Part shown: positions 53,160 to 61,269 of the stretch, piece after piece | Position numbering within the stretch: position 1 is the stretch's first letter | Layout: each line of letters begins with the position of its first letter | DNA from: JAFNGF01 sp964567045 | Lineage (GTDB): Bacteria > Planctomycetota > Phycisphaerae > Sedimentisphaerales > Anaerobacaceae | Direction: 5' to 3' | Length of the DNA stretch: 64,000 nt | Assembly: GCA_964567045.1 (NCBI GenBank) | Contig: CAZMLE010000010.1 | Span: forward strand, 15,641 to 79,640 | The notes under the pieces: generated by a model | Database searches by the model: none | The model's input: the letters and a program-made list of their open reading frames with translations, nothing else | Told to the model about the DNA's origin: nothing | Made by a program: the position numbers and the translations under genes

Positions 53160-53369
53160 TATTCATGCTAACTCCTTTCTGCGGCTGCCTGCCGCTTCCA
53201 TTTGTTGTGGTATCATAACCCACATCAGGAGGCACGCTTTCACAAAATCATTGTGTCGATGCCCTTCCAGGCCGGATTCCTGCGAGCAGGACCGCGGTCG
53301 TGATCACCCATACCATTCTTCCAATCCTAACCGTTGACCAAATTGCCCCCTGGCCAGCGGGCTCGTCCA

Positions 53370-53430
53370 TCCTCTCTCGTCCGTCGTCCATCGGTAGACG
53401 ATTGACGAGGGAGGCGGCACGAGGGACGAG
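53370..53430. repeat. CGTCC/GACGAGG dispersed tract
   Basis: CATCCTCTCTCGTCCGTCG followed by a run of GACGAGG/GCACGAGGGACGAG variants, the same vocabulary as 56637, 59726 and 62118. Confidence 0.55.
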
Positions 53431-53513
53431 ACGGCAGCAGTAAGGTCAAAGGACTGGATCATGCCGATAGACCAACAGCCACAGAGGACACATAGCTCAC
53501 CCTCGCACGTTGC

Positions 53514-56384
53514 TCATTTATCGCTCAGCCAGACAATAGAGCTAACTGGACGATCACGGCGGCCGCGACCGCCGGAACCGCTGGCACTTTCGGGAGCAAC
53601 GAGAGCACGATTATTCCGGGCATAGTTGGGTATCGCTGTCAACGCGGAACCGTCGGCCCAGGTACCCTTAACGACCATCACCCCACCGAGGAAATCGCCC
53701 TGCCACTCGGTGGTTAAGACAGACTCAGGACTGAGGACCTTGGTAATATCCTGGTCAACTTGCTCGACATTGTAGATCAGCGGACCACACCGCAAAGCCA
53801 CCCGGCCACGAGTAGCAGCAATTCTATCGTTGGCTTTGACTCTCTGGACCTTTAGTGGGAGCACCAGATCGATCTTGTCACCGGCTTTCCATTTCCGGGT
53901 GATCACGGCATAACCCTTTTCGATGGGTGGAGTGATCACCGAGCGGTTGACAGAGATCGAACTGATACCATCTGATTCCGGCGTGTTGGTATAGAGGTCG
54001 CTAACACTACGGTTTGGCACCCGGACCTTGACGCTGAAGTTCTTTTCCACAGCAGGATTGACGGTGATGGAAACGTTGCCGCTCCAGGGATAATCCGTAG
54101 CCTGAACGATCTCGACATCGGTGCCGGCCACATCCTCAATCATCAGGGTGCTTCCGATGAAGAGGTTGACATAAATGCTGTCAGCGCTCTTGACATACAT
54201 CCAGGTGGGCAGCATCAGCAGGGTCCTGGGAATGTTGCCCACGCAGCAGGGACAGCCGTGCCAGTCGTAGCGAGGACCGCGTGAATCCAAGGGGTTCTGG
54301 TAATAGAAGCTCTTCCCTTCCAAATCAATGGAGCCCAGGAGGGCATTGTAGAGCGTCTCTTCATACAGGTCCGCATACTTGGCATCGTGGTAGGTCATGT
54401 TCAACTTGTGCTGGAAGAAAATTTCCCCACAACTGGAGCAGGATTCGCAGTAAGCATTGTGACGCAGCGAGTAGTTGGGACCAAATCCTTCCGAGGTCTC
54501 GCCGCTGCCTACCCCACCGGTGACATAGTATTTCTTGTTGACAATATTATCCCAGAGCGACATGACGGCACTCTGGTAGTTGATGTCGCCGGTTTCCATG
54601 GCGATATCGGCCATACCTGCATAGGAATAGACGGCGCGTACGGCATGCCCGACCGCCTCATACTGCTGGACGACCGGGAGATGGCTCTGGTCGTATTCGC
54701 TGCCATCCTTGCGGCAGTCTAACAGGAACTTCGCCAGCTTGATGTATTTATCGCCTTTGCCTGCGCCTTCGACCTTGTTCACAAATCGGCCGAACCGCAC
54801 CAATGCTATTTCCATTTCCTGATGGCCGTCATACCATTCCTTCTTGGGAGCCGGGCCGAGGTTGTCATACCAACAATCGGCGAGCTTCTTGGCCGCATTG
54901 TACAACCTGGCATCGGTCTTGTTCGTCATCAGGTAATGGGCAATGGCCGCCTCAAGGAAATAGCCGGCGACATATCCCTCATGATCACCCCTGCTCCTCG
55001 GCGACCATCGCTGGCGGTCGCTCAGAGTAAAAACCGTCTGCAGGTATCCATCAGGTTCCTGGGCGGCCAGGATCTTGGGAATCCAGTCCTCCAGTGTCGC
55101 CTTTATGGTCTTCTGGGCCTTGATGGTCTCTTGATCGTCCTGGGGATCGATCATGAGGGCAATGCAGATCGACTCAATCGTGTTGTACACCCAGGCATTG
55201 GAGAACACATAGCCTCGGTGACGTCCATGAGGCTTGCCGGCTAATTTGTTGGCTGCGTCTACGAAGTTGTTGATGCCGCCTTCCCTCAAGTTCGGGTCGG
55301 AAATCTTGTTAATGCAGTGAGGAATCCAGTTTACGATAAGGGCCTTCGCTCTGCTATTCCACAAAGGATTGTCGATCTTATAGTACTTGGTATCGACCGG
55401 ATCAAGGTGGGTCGCGGGCGGCGACAGAACCACCTTGACCGTTAAGGTGGACGAGGAACTCAATGGGCCCTTAACGGCCGTCAATTTGAGGACATAATCG
55501 CCTGCGACAGAGAAAGTCGCAGTGGCACGGGCTTTCAGCCCGTGGTTCACGGCCAGGATGGCCGTGCCACCATTAGCATTCTCAAAAGCGACCGTCCCGG
55601 GACCGGATGCTTTGCTCCAGGTCACCGTTGGTAACGTGTCGAGGCCCTCCAACGTTTTTACCGCTCCACTCAGATAGGTCTTGCCTCCCAGCGCGACCAC
55701 GCGATCGACACCCGCCTCGACCGAAGGCGGAAAGTCAGGCGATTTGCCTGAGTCATAAACCTTCCATTCCAGAATGCCGGTAGAGAAGGTGCCATCGGAA
55801 TCGATCTCGAGTCTGAGTTTGGACGTGCTGACCTCGTCAAAGGTCGTGGTGTTATATTGACTTTCTGCCACGCCCAGGCCTGACGGGTCGCTTACCAGGA
55901 CAAAACCCTTGCCATCCCAGTACAGCAATCGACTTGCTTTAGGGGCATGGATACCCCGGCGATCCGCCCACCAATAGACATCAATCTTGCCCGTGCTGAT
56001 GGGCTGACTCCAGTCATATTGGACCCATTGGGTACCCGTTCTATTCCAGTTGCCGTATGATCCAAGGCGGGCGTCCTGTGAGTCTCTGGGATCATAACCA
56101 TCATTGAGCGCCCTGAGCGTTGTATCTCCGGAAACATAAGAACTGGATGGTACCGCAACGACGGCAAGATTTACACGCCAAGCAGGTGCGGTGGTGTTGG
56201 CGGTCTGGGAACGAGCAGACTGATCAACCGAATTTTGCTGCGCCAAAGCATTGCAGATCGCTGCGCCGGCCATGCCCCCGCTTCTGTCTTCGACAGAAGA
56301 CGCGGGGGCCGCGGGGCAGAAAAGTGCAACGGCTACGCTAGCCAAGAGTGCCGGCATGAAACGAAATGATAGCGTTGTTTTCAT
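53514..56384 (-). CDS. Secreted GH127 glycoside hydrolase (beta-L-arabinofuranosidase-like)
   Basis: 956 residues with a signal peptide (about 1-30). An N-terminal sugar-binding jelly-roll (about 65-210, WVQYDWSQPISTGKIDVYWW in part) and an Ig-like domain (about 220-325) precede the GH127 (alpha/alpha)6 barrel (about 340-860). Zinc/catalytic cysteines are in CESCSSCGE (about 648) and HGCPCCVGN (about 713); the last CC contains the family nucleophile. The barrel segments RHRGYVFSNAWVYNTIESI and YVTGGVGSGETSEGFGPNYS are typical. Two palindromes are translated in the coding region: one just after the signal peptide (56275-56309) and one in the Ig-like domain (55521-55571). Released arabinose is the likely product. 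Confidence 0.9.
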   Translation of the reverse strand: MKTTLSFRFMPALLASVAVALFCPAAPASSVEDRSGGMAGAAICNALAQQNSVDQSARSQTANTTAPAWRVNLAVVAVPSSSYVSGDTTLRALNDGYDPRDSQDARLGSYGNWNRTGTQWVQYDWSQPISTGKIDVYWWADRRGIHAPKASRLLYWDGKGFVLVSDPSGLGVAESQYNTTTFDEVSTSKLRLEIDSDGTFSTGILEWKVYDSGKSPDFPPSVEAGVDRVVALGGKTYLSGAVKTLEGLDTLPTVTWSKASGPGTVAFENANGGTAILAVNHGLKARATATFSVAGDYVLKLTAVKGPLSSSSTLTVKVVLSPPATHLDPVDTKYYKIDNPLWNSRAKALIVNWIPHCINKISDPNLREGGINNFVDAANKLAGKPHGRHRGYVFSNAWVYNTIESICIALMIDPQDDQETIKAQKTIKATLEDWIPKILAAQEPDGYLQTVFTLSDRQRWSPRSRGDHEGYVAGYFLEAAIAHYLMTNKTDARLYNAAKKLADCWYDNLGPAPKKEWYDGHQEMEIALVRFGRFVNKVEGAGKGDKYIKLAKFLLDCRKDGSEYDQSHLPVVQQYEAVGHAVRAVYSYAGMADIAMETGDINYQSAVMSLWDNIVNKKYYVTGGVGSGETSEGFGPNYSLRHNAYCESCSSCGEIFFQHKLNMTYHDAKYADLYEETLYNALLGSIDLEGKSFYYQNPLDSRGPRYDWHGCPCCVGNIPRTLLMLPTWMYVKSADSIYVNLFIGSTLMIEDVAGTDVEIVQATDYPWSGNVSITVNPAVEKNFSVKVRVPNRSVSDLYTNTPESDGISSISVNRSVITPPIEKGYAVITRKWKAGDKIDLVLPLKVQRVKANDRIAATRGRVALRCGPLIYNVEQVDQDITKVLSPESVLTTEWQGDFLGGVMVVKGTWADGSALTAIPNYARNNRALVAPESASGSGGRGRRDRPVSSIVWLSDK
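55521..55571. repeat. GGCACGGGCTTTCAGCCCGTG palindrome inside GH127
   Basis: Two adjacent palindromes, one with GGGCTTTCAGCCC, the other GGCACGGCCATCCTGGCCGT on the coding strand. Read in frame as GGTAILAVNHGLKARATAT. Confidence 0.65.
56275..56309. repeat. Palindrome after the GH127 signal peptide
   Basis: CCCCCGCTTCTGTC, loop TTC, GACAGAAGACGCGGGGG: a strong imperfect hairpin, coding strand translated as PASSVEDRSGGM. Confidence 0.6.
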
Positions 56385-56440
56385 TGGACGTCTCCTTAGC
56401 CTATCGTGAATCCATGTTTCGGATCCTGTTTGTTTCCGCT

Positions 56441-56656
56441 CTATCGTTTTGCGTCGGCACGGATCATGCGAATGCCGAATACAGTCGCGATTTCGTTGCC
56501 CTCGGTGGCCTGGAAGCGCACGGTGACCTTCTCCTTGCCCTGGATCATGTTCACGGGAATGGTGTACTCGACGTCAAAAAAACGCTCGGGACCACTGCCT
56601 GTCACCTCCTGCTCGCCCACGCGTTGGCCGTCCACCAGGATGTCGAAGGTCGCCGC
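56441..56656 (-). pseudogene. C-terminal fragment of a second GH127-type protein
   Basis: 71 codons reading ATFDILVDGQRVGEQEVTGS and FFDVEYTIPVNMIQGKEKVT in part, the usual C-terminal beta-sandwich of GH127 and related enzymes, ending FGIRMIRADAKR. The reading frame continues to 56812, but that part is made of dispersed repeats (56637-56700 and 56736-56795), so no N-terminal enzyme remains. The gene was probably lost by deletion. Confidence 0.6.
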
Positions 56657-56700
56657 CCCCTCGTCTCTCGTGCCGCGTCCCTCGTCAATCGTGTGCCGAT
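56637..56700. repeat. CTCGTCTCTCGTGCCGCG-type dispersed tract
   Basis: GACGAGGG/GCGGCACGAGAGACGAGG vocabulary, as at 53370 and 59726. Confidence 0.6.
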
Positions 56701-56735
56701 GGAGGACGGACGAACCGCCCGGGACGCCCCATAGT

Positions 56736-56795
56736 AACCACGCAATGAATTGCGGGGCTAACCGGTTAACCCCGCCATCACTATGGCGGGGTTCC
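56736..56795. repeat. CTAACCGGTTAACCCCG palindrome family, copy
   Basis: Two hairpins joined by CTAACCGGTTAACCCCG, as at 59872-59931. Identity between the copies is high across the joint and stems. Confidence 0.75.
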
Positions 56796-56812
56796 CCTCG
56801 CTGCCGAGTCAT

Positions 56813-57212
56813 TTAGGACCATCTTACAGCCTGCGCCCCGCTGTGTAAAACCCCATTCTGAAAACTTTTTCTCTTGGGACAAGCCAGCAATGACCAGTCA
56901 AGAACTCCAGCAGACCGGATGACAGAAGAGGGAGGACGGAAGACAGAGTTTCTGTCCTCTGCTATTCATCCTCTGTCCTCGAACAGCCCTGCGTATGGGA
57001 AAAGACATGTTGCCAAATATTTTAGATGTCACACTTTCCAGGTTCGACGGCAATTGCGATAAAATTAGTAGCAAAAAACACTTATGACAACTGGCCAAGA
57101 ATCAGGGTAAGGCTGAAAAGAGCCGTTTTGGGGTGTGCTCTGTGCGCGCACTGGCCGTCCCAGGCTGGCAGGACCGGTCCGAGAGATTTTGACAGTTCTG
57201 TGGTCGCCGCCA
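56813..57212. other. Intergenic region, degenerate
   Basis: I see no coding capacity. Short repeat words (GACAGAAGAGGGAGGACGG type) appear near 56918. Confidence 0.4.
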
Positions 57213-57341
57213 TCATTCTTTGGCCTCGTGCTTGCGGAGGAGAGCGATGATTTCAGTGTGGCCTCTGTTCTTGGCCAACTGCAGCGGTGTTCGGCCTCGA
57301 CCATTTTCTGCGTTCACGTCCAATCCGTTGCCCGTGGCCCG
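57213..57341 (-). pseudogene. Ankyrin-repeat protein remnant
   Basis: Reads GLDVNAENGRGRTPLQLAK then NRGHTEIIALLRKHEAKE and stop, a typical terminal ankyrin repeat (R-T-P-L-x-x-A, HTEII-x-LL). Upstream the frame runs into a CGACGAGCGACG tract (57329-57370), so the rest of the gene has been lost or replaced. Confidence 0.65.
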
Positions 57342-57370
57342 TGACCCGAGCGACGAGCGACGAGCGAGGG
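57329..57370. repeat. GTGACCCGAGCGACGAGCG dispersed tract
   Basis: GGCCCGTGACCCGAGCGACG then AGCGACGAGCGAG. Same family as 34513, 62118 and 62326; joins the ankyrin remnant. Confidence 0.7.
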
Positions 57371-57556
57371 CCAGTGTTGCCGTCTCGGCTGTATGCCGTC
57401 CGACAGAAGCTTTAGGACAGATTCCGGACTCATTGGATTCTCACTTTTATCTGCCTGGCTGCTACAAACATTTCCCATTTGATTTGCATGTTCGTTTCTT
57501 TGGTGATTAAATTAGGGCATAGAACTGAATACCAAGGTATTTTAAGGAGATTCCGA

Positions 57557-58753
57557 ATGGACGGGAAAGACAATGTCCGCGAGAGCAAAATGCCTTTTTC
57601 CGAAGAGAGCAAATATACAAGAGCAGTTTCACGCAGGACATTTATCCAGAGCTTAGGTGCGATCGGTGTGGGGTCCATCTTCTTTTCTGCCGGCGTTGCC
57701 AAGCAGGCGAGAGGCCAGTTCGTTTCCACTTACATTGACAGTCTGTCGACCGAACAACTCACGGCCATGTATACCGATATGTTAAAGATCCGCTTATGGG
57801 AAACGAAGATCAAAGATCTGGGGCTTAAAGGGGGCTTCCGTGGTGTAGCCCACCTGTACGTGGGGGAAGAGGCCATCGCCGTGGGTGTCTGCAGCGCTCT
57901 GAAAAAAGATGACTACATAGCCAGTACTCACCGTGGGCACGGCCACCTGATTGCTAAAGGCGGCGATCTTAATCTGATGCTGGCTGAAATTACCCACAAG
58001 GCCACGGGTTACTGCAAGGGTTATGGCGGCTCCCTGCACATAACGGATGTGAGTTTGGGTATCTTGGGTATGAACGGAATCGTAGGAGCTTCACATCTTA
58101 TCGGTGCAGGGGCTGCCTACGGAATCAAGGTCAAGGGAACTGACCAGGTGGTGGTAAGCTTTGGGGGAGATGGGTCTATACAGGGAAGCTTTTTTACCAG
58201 TGCCGCAAACAGTGCTGCCACCTACAGACTTCCCTGGATTGGCATCATTGAAAATAATCAGTATCAGATTTGGGTACGATGCTCGGACGTATATGCTATT
58301 AAAGACCTGGCGCGAAGGGCCGATGGTTATGGCATCGAGGGACGCGTAGTGGATGGCAATGACGTTTTGGCCGTTTACGATGCGGCAAAGTATGCTGTGG
58401 ATAAGGCTCGTGGCGGAGGTGGCCCCACTGTTATTGAGTGTAAGACCTACCGATGGTATGACCACTATGGGATGGGCGGTGCCCGGATCGGTGCGGACGG
58501 TGCTTTTGGCCTCGGCTATCGTTCCGACAGGGAGCTGAGGGACTGGATGGCCAAAGATCCCATACGACGATTCAGACGGTTCTTAGTGGACGAAAAGGTC
58601 CTCACTGAAGAGCGAGCCGATCAGGTCGAAGCAGAAGTCAGGCGAGCGGTTGAGGACGCTGCGGCATTTGCTGAGGCTCAGCCGGTTCCAAAGCCCGAAG
58701 ACGGCCTCTTGAACGTTTTCGCCGAAGGTGCTGTTCCTCTCCACAAAAGCTAA
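57557..58753 (+). CDS. Thiamine-diphosphate dehydrogenase E1 alpha subunit with Tat signal
   Basis: A 398-residue protein from ATG 57557 (AAGGAG 7 bases upstream). Residues 25-50 carry a twin-arginine signal (S25-RRTF, then a hydrophobic stretch GAIGVGSIFFSAGVA), unusual for an enzyme normally in the cytoplasm. The rest is E1-alpha of pyruvate/acetoin/branched-chain dehydrogenases: YVGEEAIAVGVCSAL, STHRGHGHLIAKG, the thiamine-diphosphate motif GDG (204-206) to NN (233-234), and the lysine-rich WYDHYGMG. It is followed 21 bases later by E1-beta. No E2 or E3 gene is in view, so the reaction, substrate and acceptor are unknown. Confidence 0.85.
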   Translation: MDGKDNVRESKMPFSEESKYTRAVSRRTFIQSLGAIGVGSIFFSAGVAKQARGQFVSTYIDSLSTEQLTAMYTDMLKIRLWETKIKDLGLKGGFRGVAHLYVGEEAIAVGVCSALKKDDYIASTHRGHGHLIAKGGDLNLMLAEITHKATGYCKGYGGSLHITDVSLGILGMNGIVGASHLIGAGAAYGIKVKGTDQVVVSFGGDGSIQGSFFTSAANSAATYRLPWIGIIENNQYQIWVRCSDVYAIKDLARRADGYGIEGRVVDGNDVLAVYDAAKYAVDKARGGGGPTVIECKTYRWYDHYGMGGARIGADGAFGLGYRSDRELRDWMAKDPIRRFRRFLVDEKVLTEERADQVEAEVRRAVEDAAAFAEAQPVPKPEDGLLNVFAEGAVPLHKS

Positions 58754-58774
58754 GAAAATAAGGAGGCAAAGACC

Positions 58775-59749
58775 ATGCCGAAGGGTATGACATATGCGAT
58801 TCTCGAAGCTATTCAGGGAGAAATGCGGCGGGATAAGCTGTTGACTCTCTTATACGAATACCAACGACCCGCAGCCGGTTGGGCAGGCCGAACCATCGAT
58901 CTGGAAGCAGAGTTCGGACGCTGGCGGGCCCGGTTCAGCGCCATCGACGAGAATTGGATCGTGGGCGGCGCCATGGGGATGTCGATGATTGGTGTTCGAG
59001 CGATTGCCCACATACCAAGCATGACCACTCTCATCCCCTATGAATTGATGTTCAACCATGCCGGCAAGCTTCGTCATATGACCGGCGGACAAGCAGCATT
59101 TCCTATGGTACTCTGGGCCGATATGCAAGGAAGATCGCCGTTTCAAGCTGGGCAGCACGCCGACGCAGGACTTGAATCTTGTTACGCCCGGCTGGCAGGA
59201 CTGAAGGTGGTAATTCCTTCCAATCCATACGATGCTAAAGGTTTAATGGTATCAGCTATCAGAGATGTTGATCCGGTCGTATTCTGTCAGTATCCAGTTC
59301 CTGCCGAGGGTCCCTCTGTTCCTGACGAACCATATACCGTTCCAATAGGCCAAGCCGCGGTCCGTACAGAGGGTAGGGATGTTACGATTGTTGGCTACGC
59401 ACCCCAGACAGTCGAGATAGCCAAGGCGGTTAACGAGCTCAAGCAGCGCCATATCAGCGTTGAATTCATTGACCCGCGGACATTAGCACCTCTGGAGCAG
59501 GTTATGGAGACCATTATCGAATCGGTTAAGAAGACTGGTAAGCTTTTGACATCCGATGACGGTAGCTACAGCTTCTGCAATTGTGCTGAGATTATTGCCA
59601 GGGTAGCTGAGGCCGTGCCAGGCGCCAAGTTCAAGAGACTGGCGTTCCCTGATGCTCCGCCGCCGGGTGCACCGGAAATGATCAACTACATGAGGGTAAG
59701 TGCTGCCGACATCGTTGTGGCCACTCGCCGGTTTACGAGGGACGAGTGA
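58775..59749 (+). CDS. Thiamine-diphosphate dehydrogenase E1 beta subunit
   Basis: 324 residues; AAGGAGG lies 9 bases before the ATG. Typical E1-beta landmarks: MTYAILEAIQGEM, GGAMGMSMIGVRAIAHIPSM, FNHAGKLRHMTGG, GRSPFQAGQHADAGLESCYA (here split), and IPSNPYDAKGLM. No signal peptide is seen, unlike the alpha subunit. The last residues RRFTRDE and the stop come from a GACGAGG-type repeat (59726 onward), so the natural C-terminus may have been shorter or different. It forms a two-gene operon with E1-alpha. Confidence 0.85.
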   Translation: MPKGMTYAILEAIQGEMRRDKLLTLLYEYQRPAAGWAGRTIDLEAEFGRWRARFSAIDENWIVGGAMGMSMIGVRAIAHIPSMTTLIPYELMFNHAGKLRHMTGGQAAFPMVLWADMQGRSPFQAGQHADAGLESCYARLAGLKVVIPSNPYDAKGLMVSAIRDVDPVVFCQYPVPAEGPSVPDEPYTVPIGQAAVRTEGRDVTIVGYAPQTVEIAKAVNELKQRHISVEFIDPRTLAPLEQVMETIIESVKKTGKLLTSDDGSYSFCNCAEIIARVAEAVPGAKFKRLAFPDAPPPGAPEMINYMRVSAADIVVATRRFTRDE

Positions 59750-59810
59750 TGAGAGACGAGGGACGAATCGTGCATCGTCCATCGCCAGACGATTTACGAG
59801 GGACGAGATA
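59726..59810 (+). repeat. GACGAGGGACGAG-type tract ending the E1-beta gene
   Basis: CGGTTTACGAGGGACGAGTG, then GAGAGACGAGGGACG, and ACGATTTACGAGGGACGAGA. The first copy provides the stop codon of E1-beta. Confidence 0.7.
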
Positions 59811-59813
59811 GCA

Positions 59814-60665
59814 ATGCAACAAAGGCGACAAAAAAACACCCAAGAGGGACGTGAGCATCTGCGGTCTGGGGGAAACCCCGCAATACATTGCGGGGCTAAC
59901 CGGTTAACCCCGGCATCACATGCCGGGGTTGCGCCCAGATGCAAATACTGTGGATTTGACACCCATGAAGATGTCATCAAAGCGGCGATTTGGACCAACA
60001 AGGGATTAATTGTCGTAGAAGATATCCCGGCGCGATTGTGTGAGGGATGCGGGGAACAGTTCTTCGAAGAAGAAATCACTCAAAGGATTCAGAATGTACT
60101 AACACATCTGCTAACGAAGGCAAAGCGGCAGATTCGGGTCCCTGTCTATTCTCTCTCGCAGGGCCGAGCGGGCAAACACGAGCGACATCCTGAAGTCGCA
60201 GGTGAGCAGTATAGGGCCTTGCTTGAATCGACCCATAACCAAGCAAAGCGAGCATCTGAACCAGTTAGAGCAAATCACGACTGTCAAGAGGCCTTTCTGT
60301 GCAAGTACTGTGAATCAGGAACTGTTGCGGAGCTGGTCAAATCGGCCTTCTGGGTGGATGGTGCGTTGCTTGCTATAGAGAACATCCCGGCCAGAGTATG
60401 TCAGCGGTGCCGGCAACAGTTTTATGACGAGCAGGTTGCTGAGAAAATCGCCGCTTTAGAGAGACGTAGGTCTGTACTGGGACCAGCAACGCGGGATGTG
60501 TCTGTTCCTGTCTTCTCTCTGGCCGACATATTTACATTGTCGCTCTTGCGTTGTCCTGGAGCGTGCGGGGAGGCAGGCCCGTGCATGCCGTCACCATCTC
60601 GCAGGACAGTGTCTGGGAAGGTGACATATTGCTCGATGAGAGTGTTGTCGTCCAGAAGGGCGTGA
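59814..60665 (+). CDS. Two-domain YgiT-type zinc-finger protein, tail out of frame
   Basis: From ATG 59814, 283 residues. After a repeat-encoded segment (59872-59931, read GNPAIHCGANRLTPA) come two zinc-finger domains of the YgiT/MqsA type: CKYCGFDTHEDVIKAA ... ARLCEGCGEQF (about 42-90) and CKYCESGTVAELVKSA ... ARVCQRCRQQF (about 160-210). Each has CxxC pairs of the antitoxin zinc ribbon. A helix with conserved IRVPVYSLS follows the first domain and DVSVPVFSLADI the second, as in DNA-binding MqsA-like antitoxins. The real C-terminus is probably near 60530; beyond it the frame crosses the beta-helix gene out of register. Confidence 0.7.
   Translation: MQQRRQKNTQEGREHLRSGGNPAIHCGANRLTPASHAGVAPRCKYCGFDTHEDVIKAAIWTNKGLIVVEDIPARLCEGCGEQFFEEEITQRIQNVLTHLLTKAKRQIRVPVYSLSQGRAGKHERHPEVAGEQYRALLESTHNQAKRASEPVRANHDCQEAFLCKYCESGTVAELVKSAFWVDGALLAIENIPARVCQRCRQQFYDEQVAEKIAALERRRSVLGPATRDVSVPVFSLADIFTLSLLRCPGACGEAGPCMPSPSRRTVSGKVTYCSMRVLSSRRA
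59872..59931 (+). repeat. CTAACCGGTTAACCCCG palindrome family, copy in the YgiT gene
   Basis: AACCCCGCAATACATTGCGG and GGCTAACCGGTTAACCCCGG then ATGCCGGGGTT. Two hairpins joined by the CCGGTTAA joint; the reading frame passes through without a stop. Confidence 0.75.
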
Positions 60666-60710
60666 CGCTGATAGTCCGGCCGGGAGCGCGGATCAAATTC
60701 AAGCCTGGTT

Positions 60711-60795
60711 AAAGTGCCTAAAGTCTTGAGTGACTAAAGTGCCTAAAATTGTGGAATATCCCTTTAGCTCACTTTAGACACTTTAGCTCACTTTG
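60711..60795 (+). repeat. TAAAGTGCC repeat, copy 1
   Basis: AAAGTGCCTAAAGT...TTGAGTGACTAAAGTGCC and, after a variable middle, CTTTAGCTCACTTTAGACAC. Overall imperfect palindrome of about 85 bases. It shifts the beta-helix frame from 60701 to 60807 (one base net of modulo 3). Confidence 0.85.
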
Positions 60796-60935
60796 GTTTC
60801 CGGAGAATGATTCACCTGGAGGACTCGGCGGATTCGCTTTTGCGCTTCTGCGTGATCGAGTTCGGTCTGCAAGGTGTTAATGCCTGGGGCGGTTCGGCTG
60901 AGATTTCACATTGCGTGATCCGCTGGCATCTGGGT

Positions 60936-61019
60936 AAACTGCCCAAAGTGTTGAGTGACTAAAGTGCCTAAAATTGGAACTTTCCACTTTAGCTCACTTT
61001 AGGCATTTTAGCTCACTTA
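60936..61019 (+). repeat. TAAAGTGCC repeat, copy 2
   Basis: Same blocks as copy 1 (GTTGAGTGACTAAAGTGCCT, CTTTAGCTCACTTTAGGC); shifts the frame again. Confidence 0.85.
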
Positions 61020-61244
61020 TGATGAGCAATTCAATACGATATTTCTCGACCATTGTGAAGTCGAACGTAGCGGGACAAACGGCATTCACATCGACGCTTC
61101 AACTGCTGAAGTCCGCCGCTCGCTTGTGCATCACAACCTGGCTAACGGCTTATCTGTGGACGACAACGGCACGCTGCGGGTTTTGGGCGTCTATAGCAAT
61201 CACAATGGATCTTGTGGAATCGGCGTCGGCGAAGGCACAAATTT

Positions 61245-61269
61245 ATCCGCCAGACGTAAGGCGGATTAA
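61245..61269 (+). repeat. ATCCGCC/GGCGGAT hairpin with in-frame stop
   Basis: ATCCGCC, AGACGTAA, GGCGGAT. The TAA at 61267 interrupts an otherwise continuous frame. Confidence 0.6.

Larger units (their letters stand above)
52341..53513. other. Long intergenic region (about 1.2 kb)
   Basis: Holds the predicted promoter and leader of the PEP-CTERM gene (52611-52640), a structured inverted repeat (53040-53159) and a dispersed-repeat tract (53370-53430). I find no gene in the rest. Confidence 0.55.

Noticed and set aside
59700..59813. An earlier start of the YgiT gene at 59700
   Set aside because: It would overlap the E1-beta gene and read repeat sequence; ATG 59814 lies directly upstream of the first cysteine motif region.
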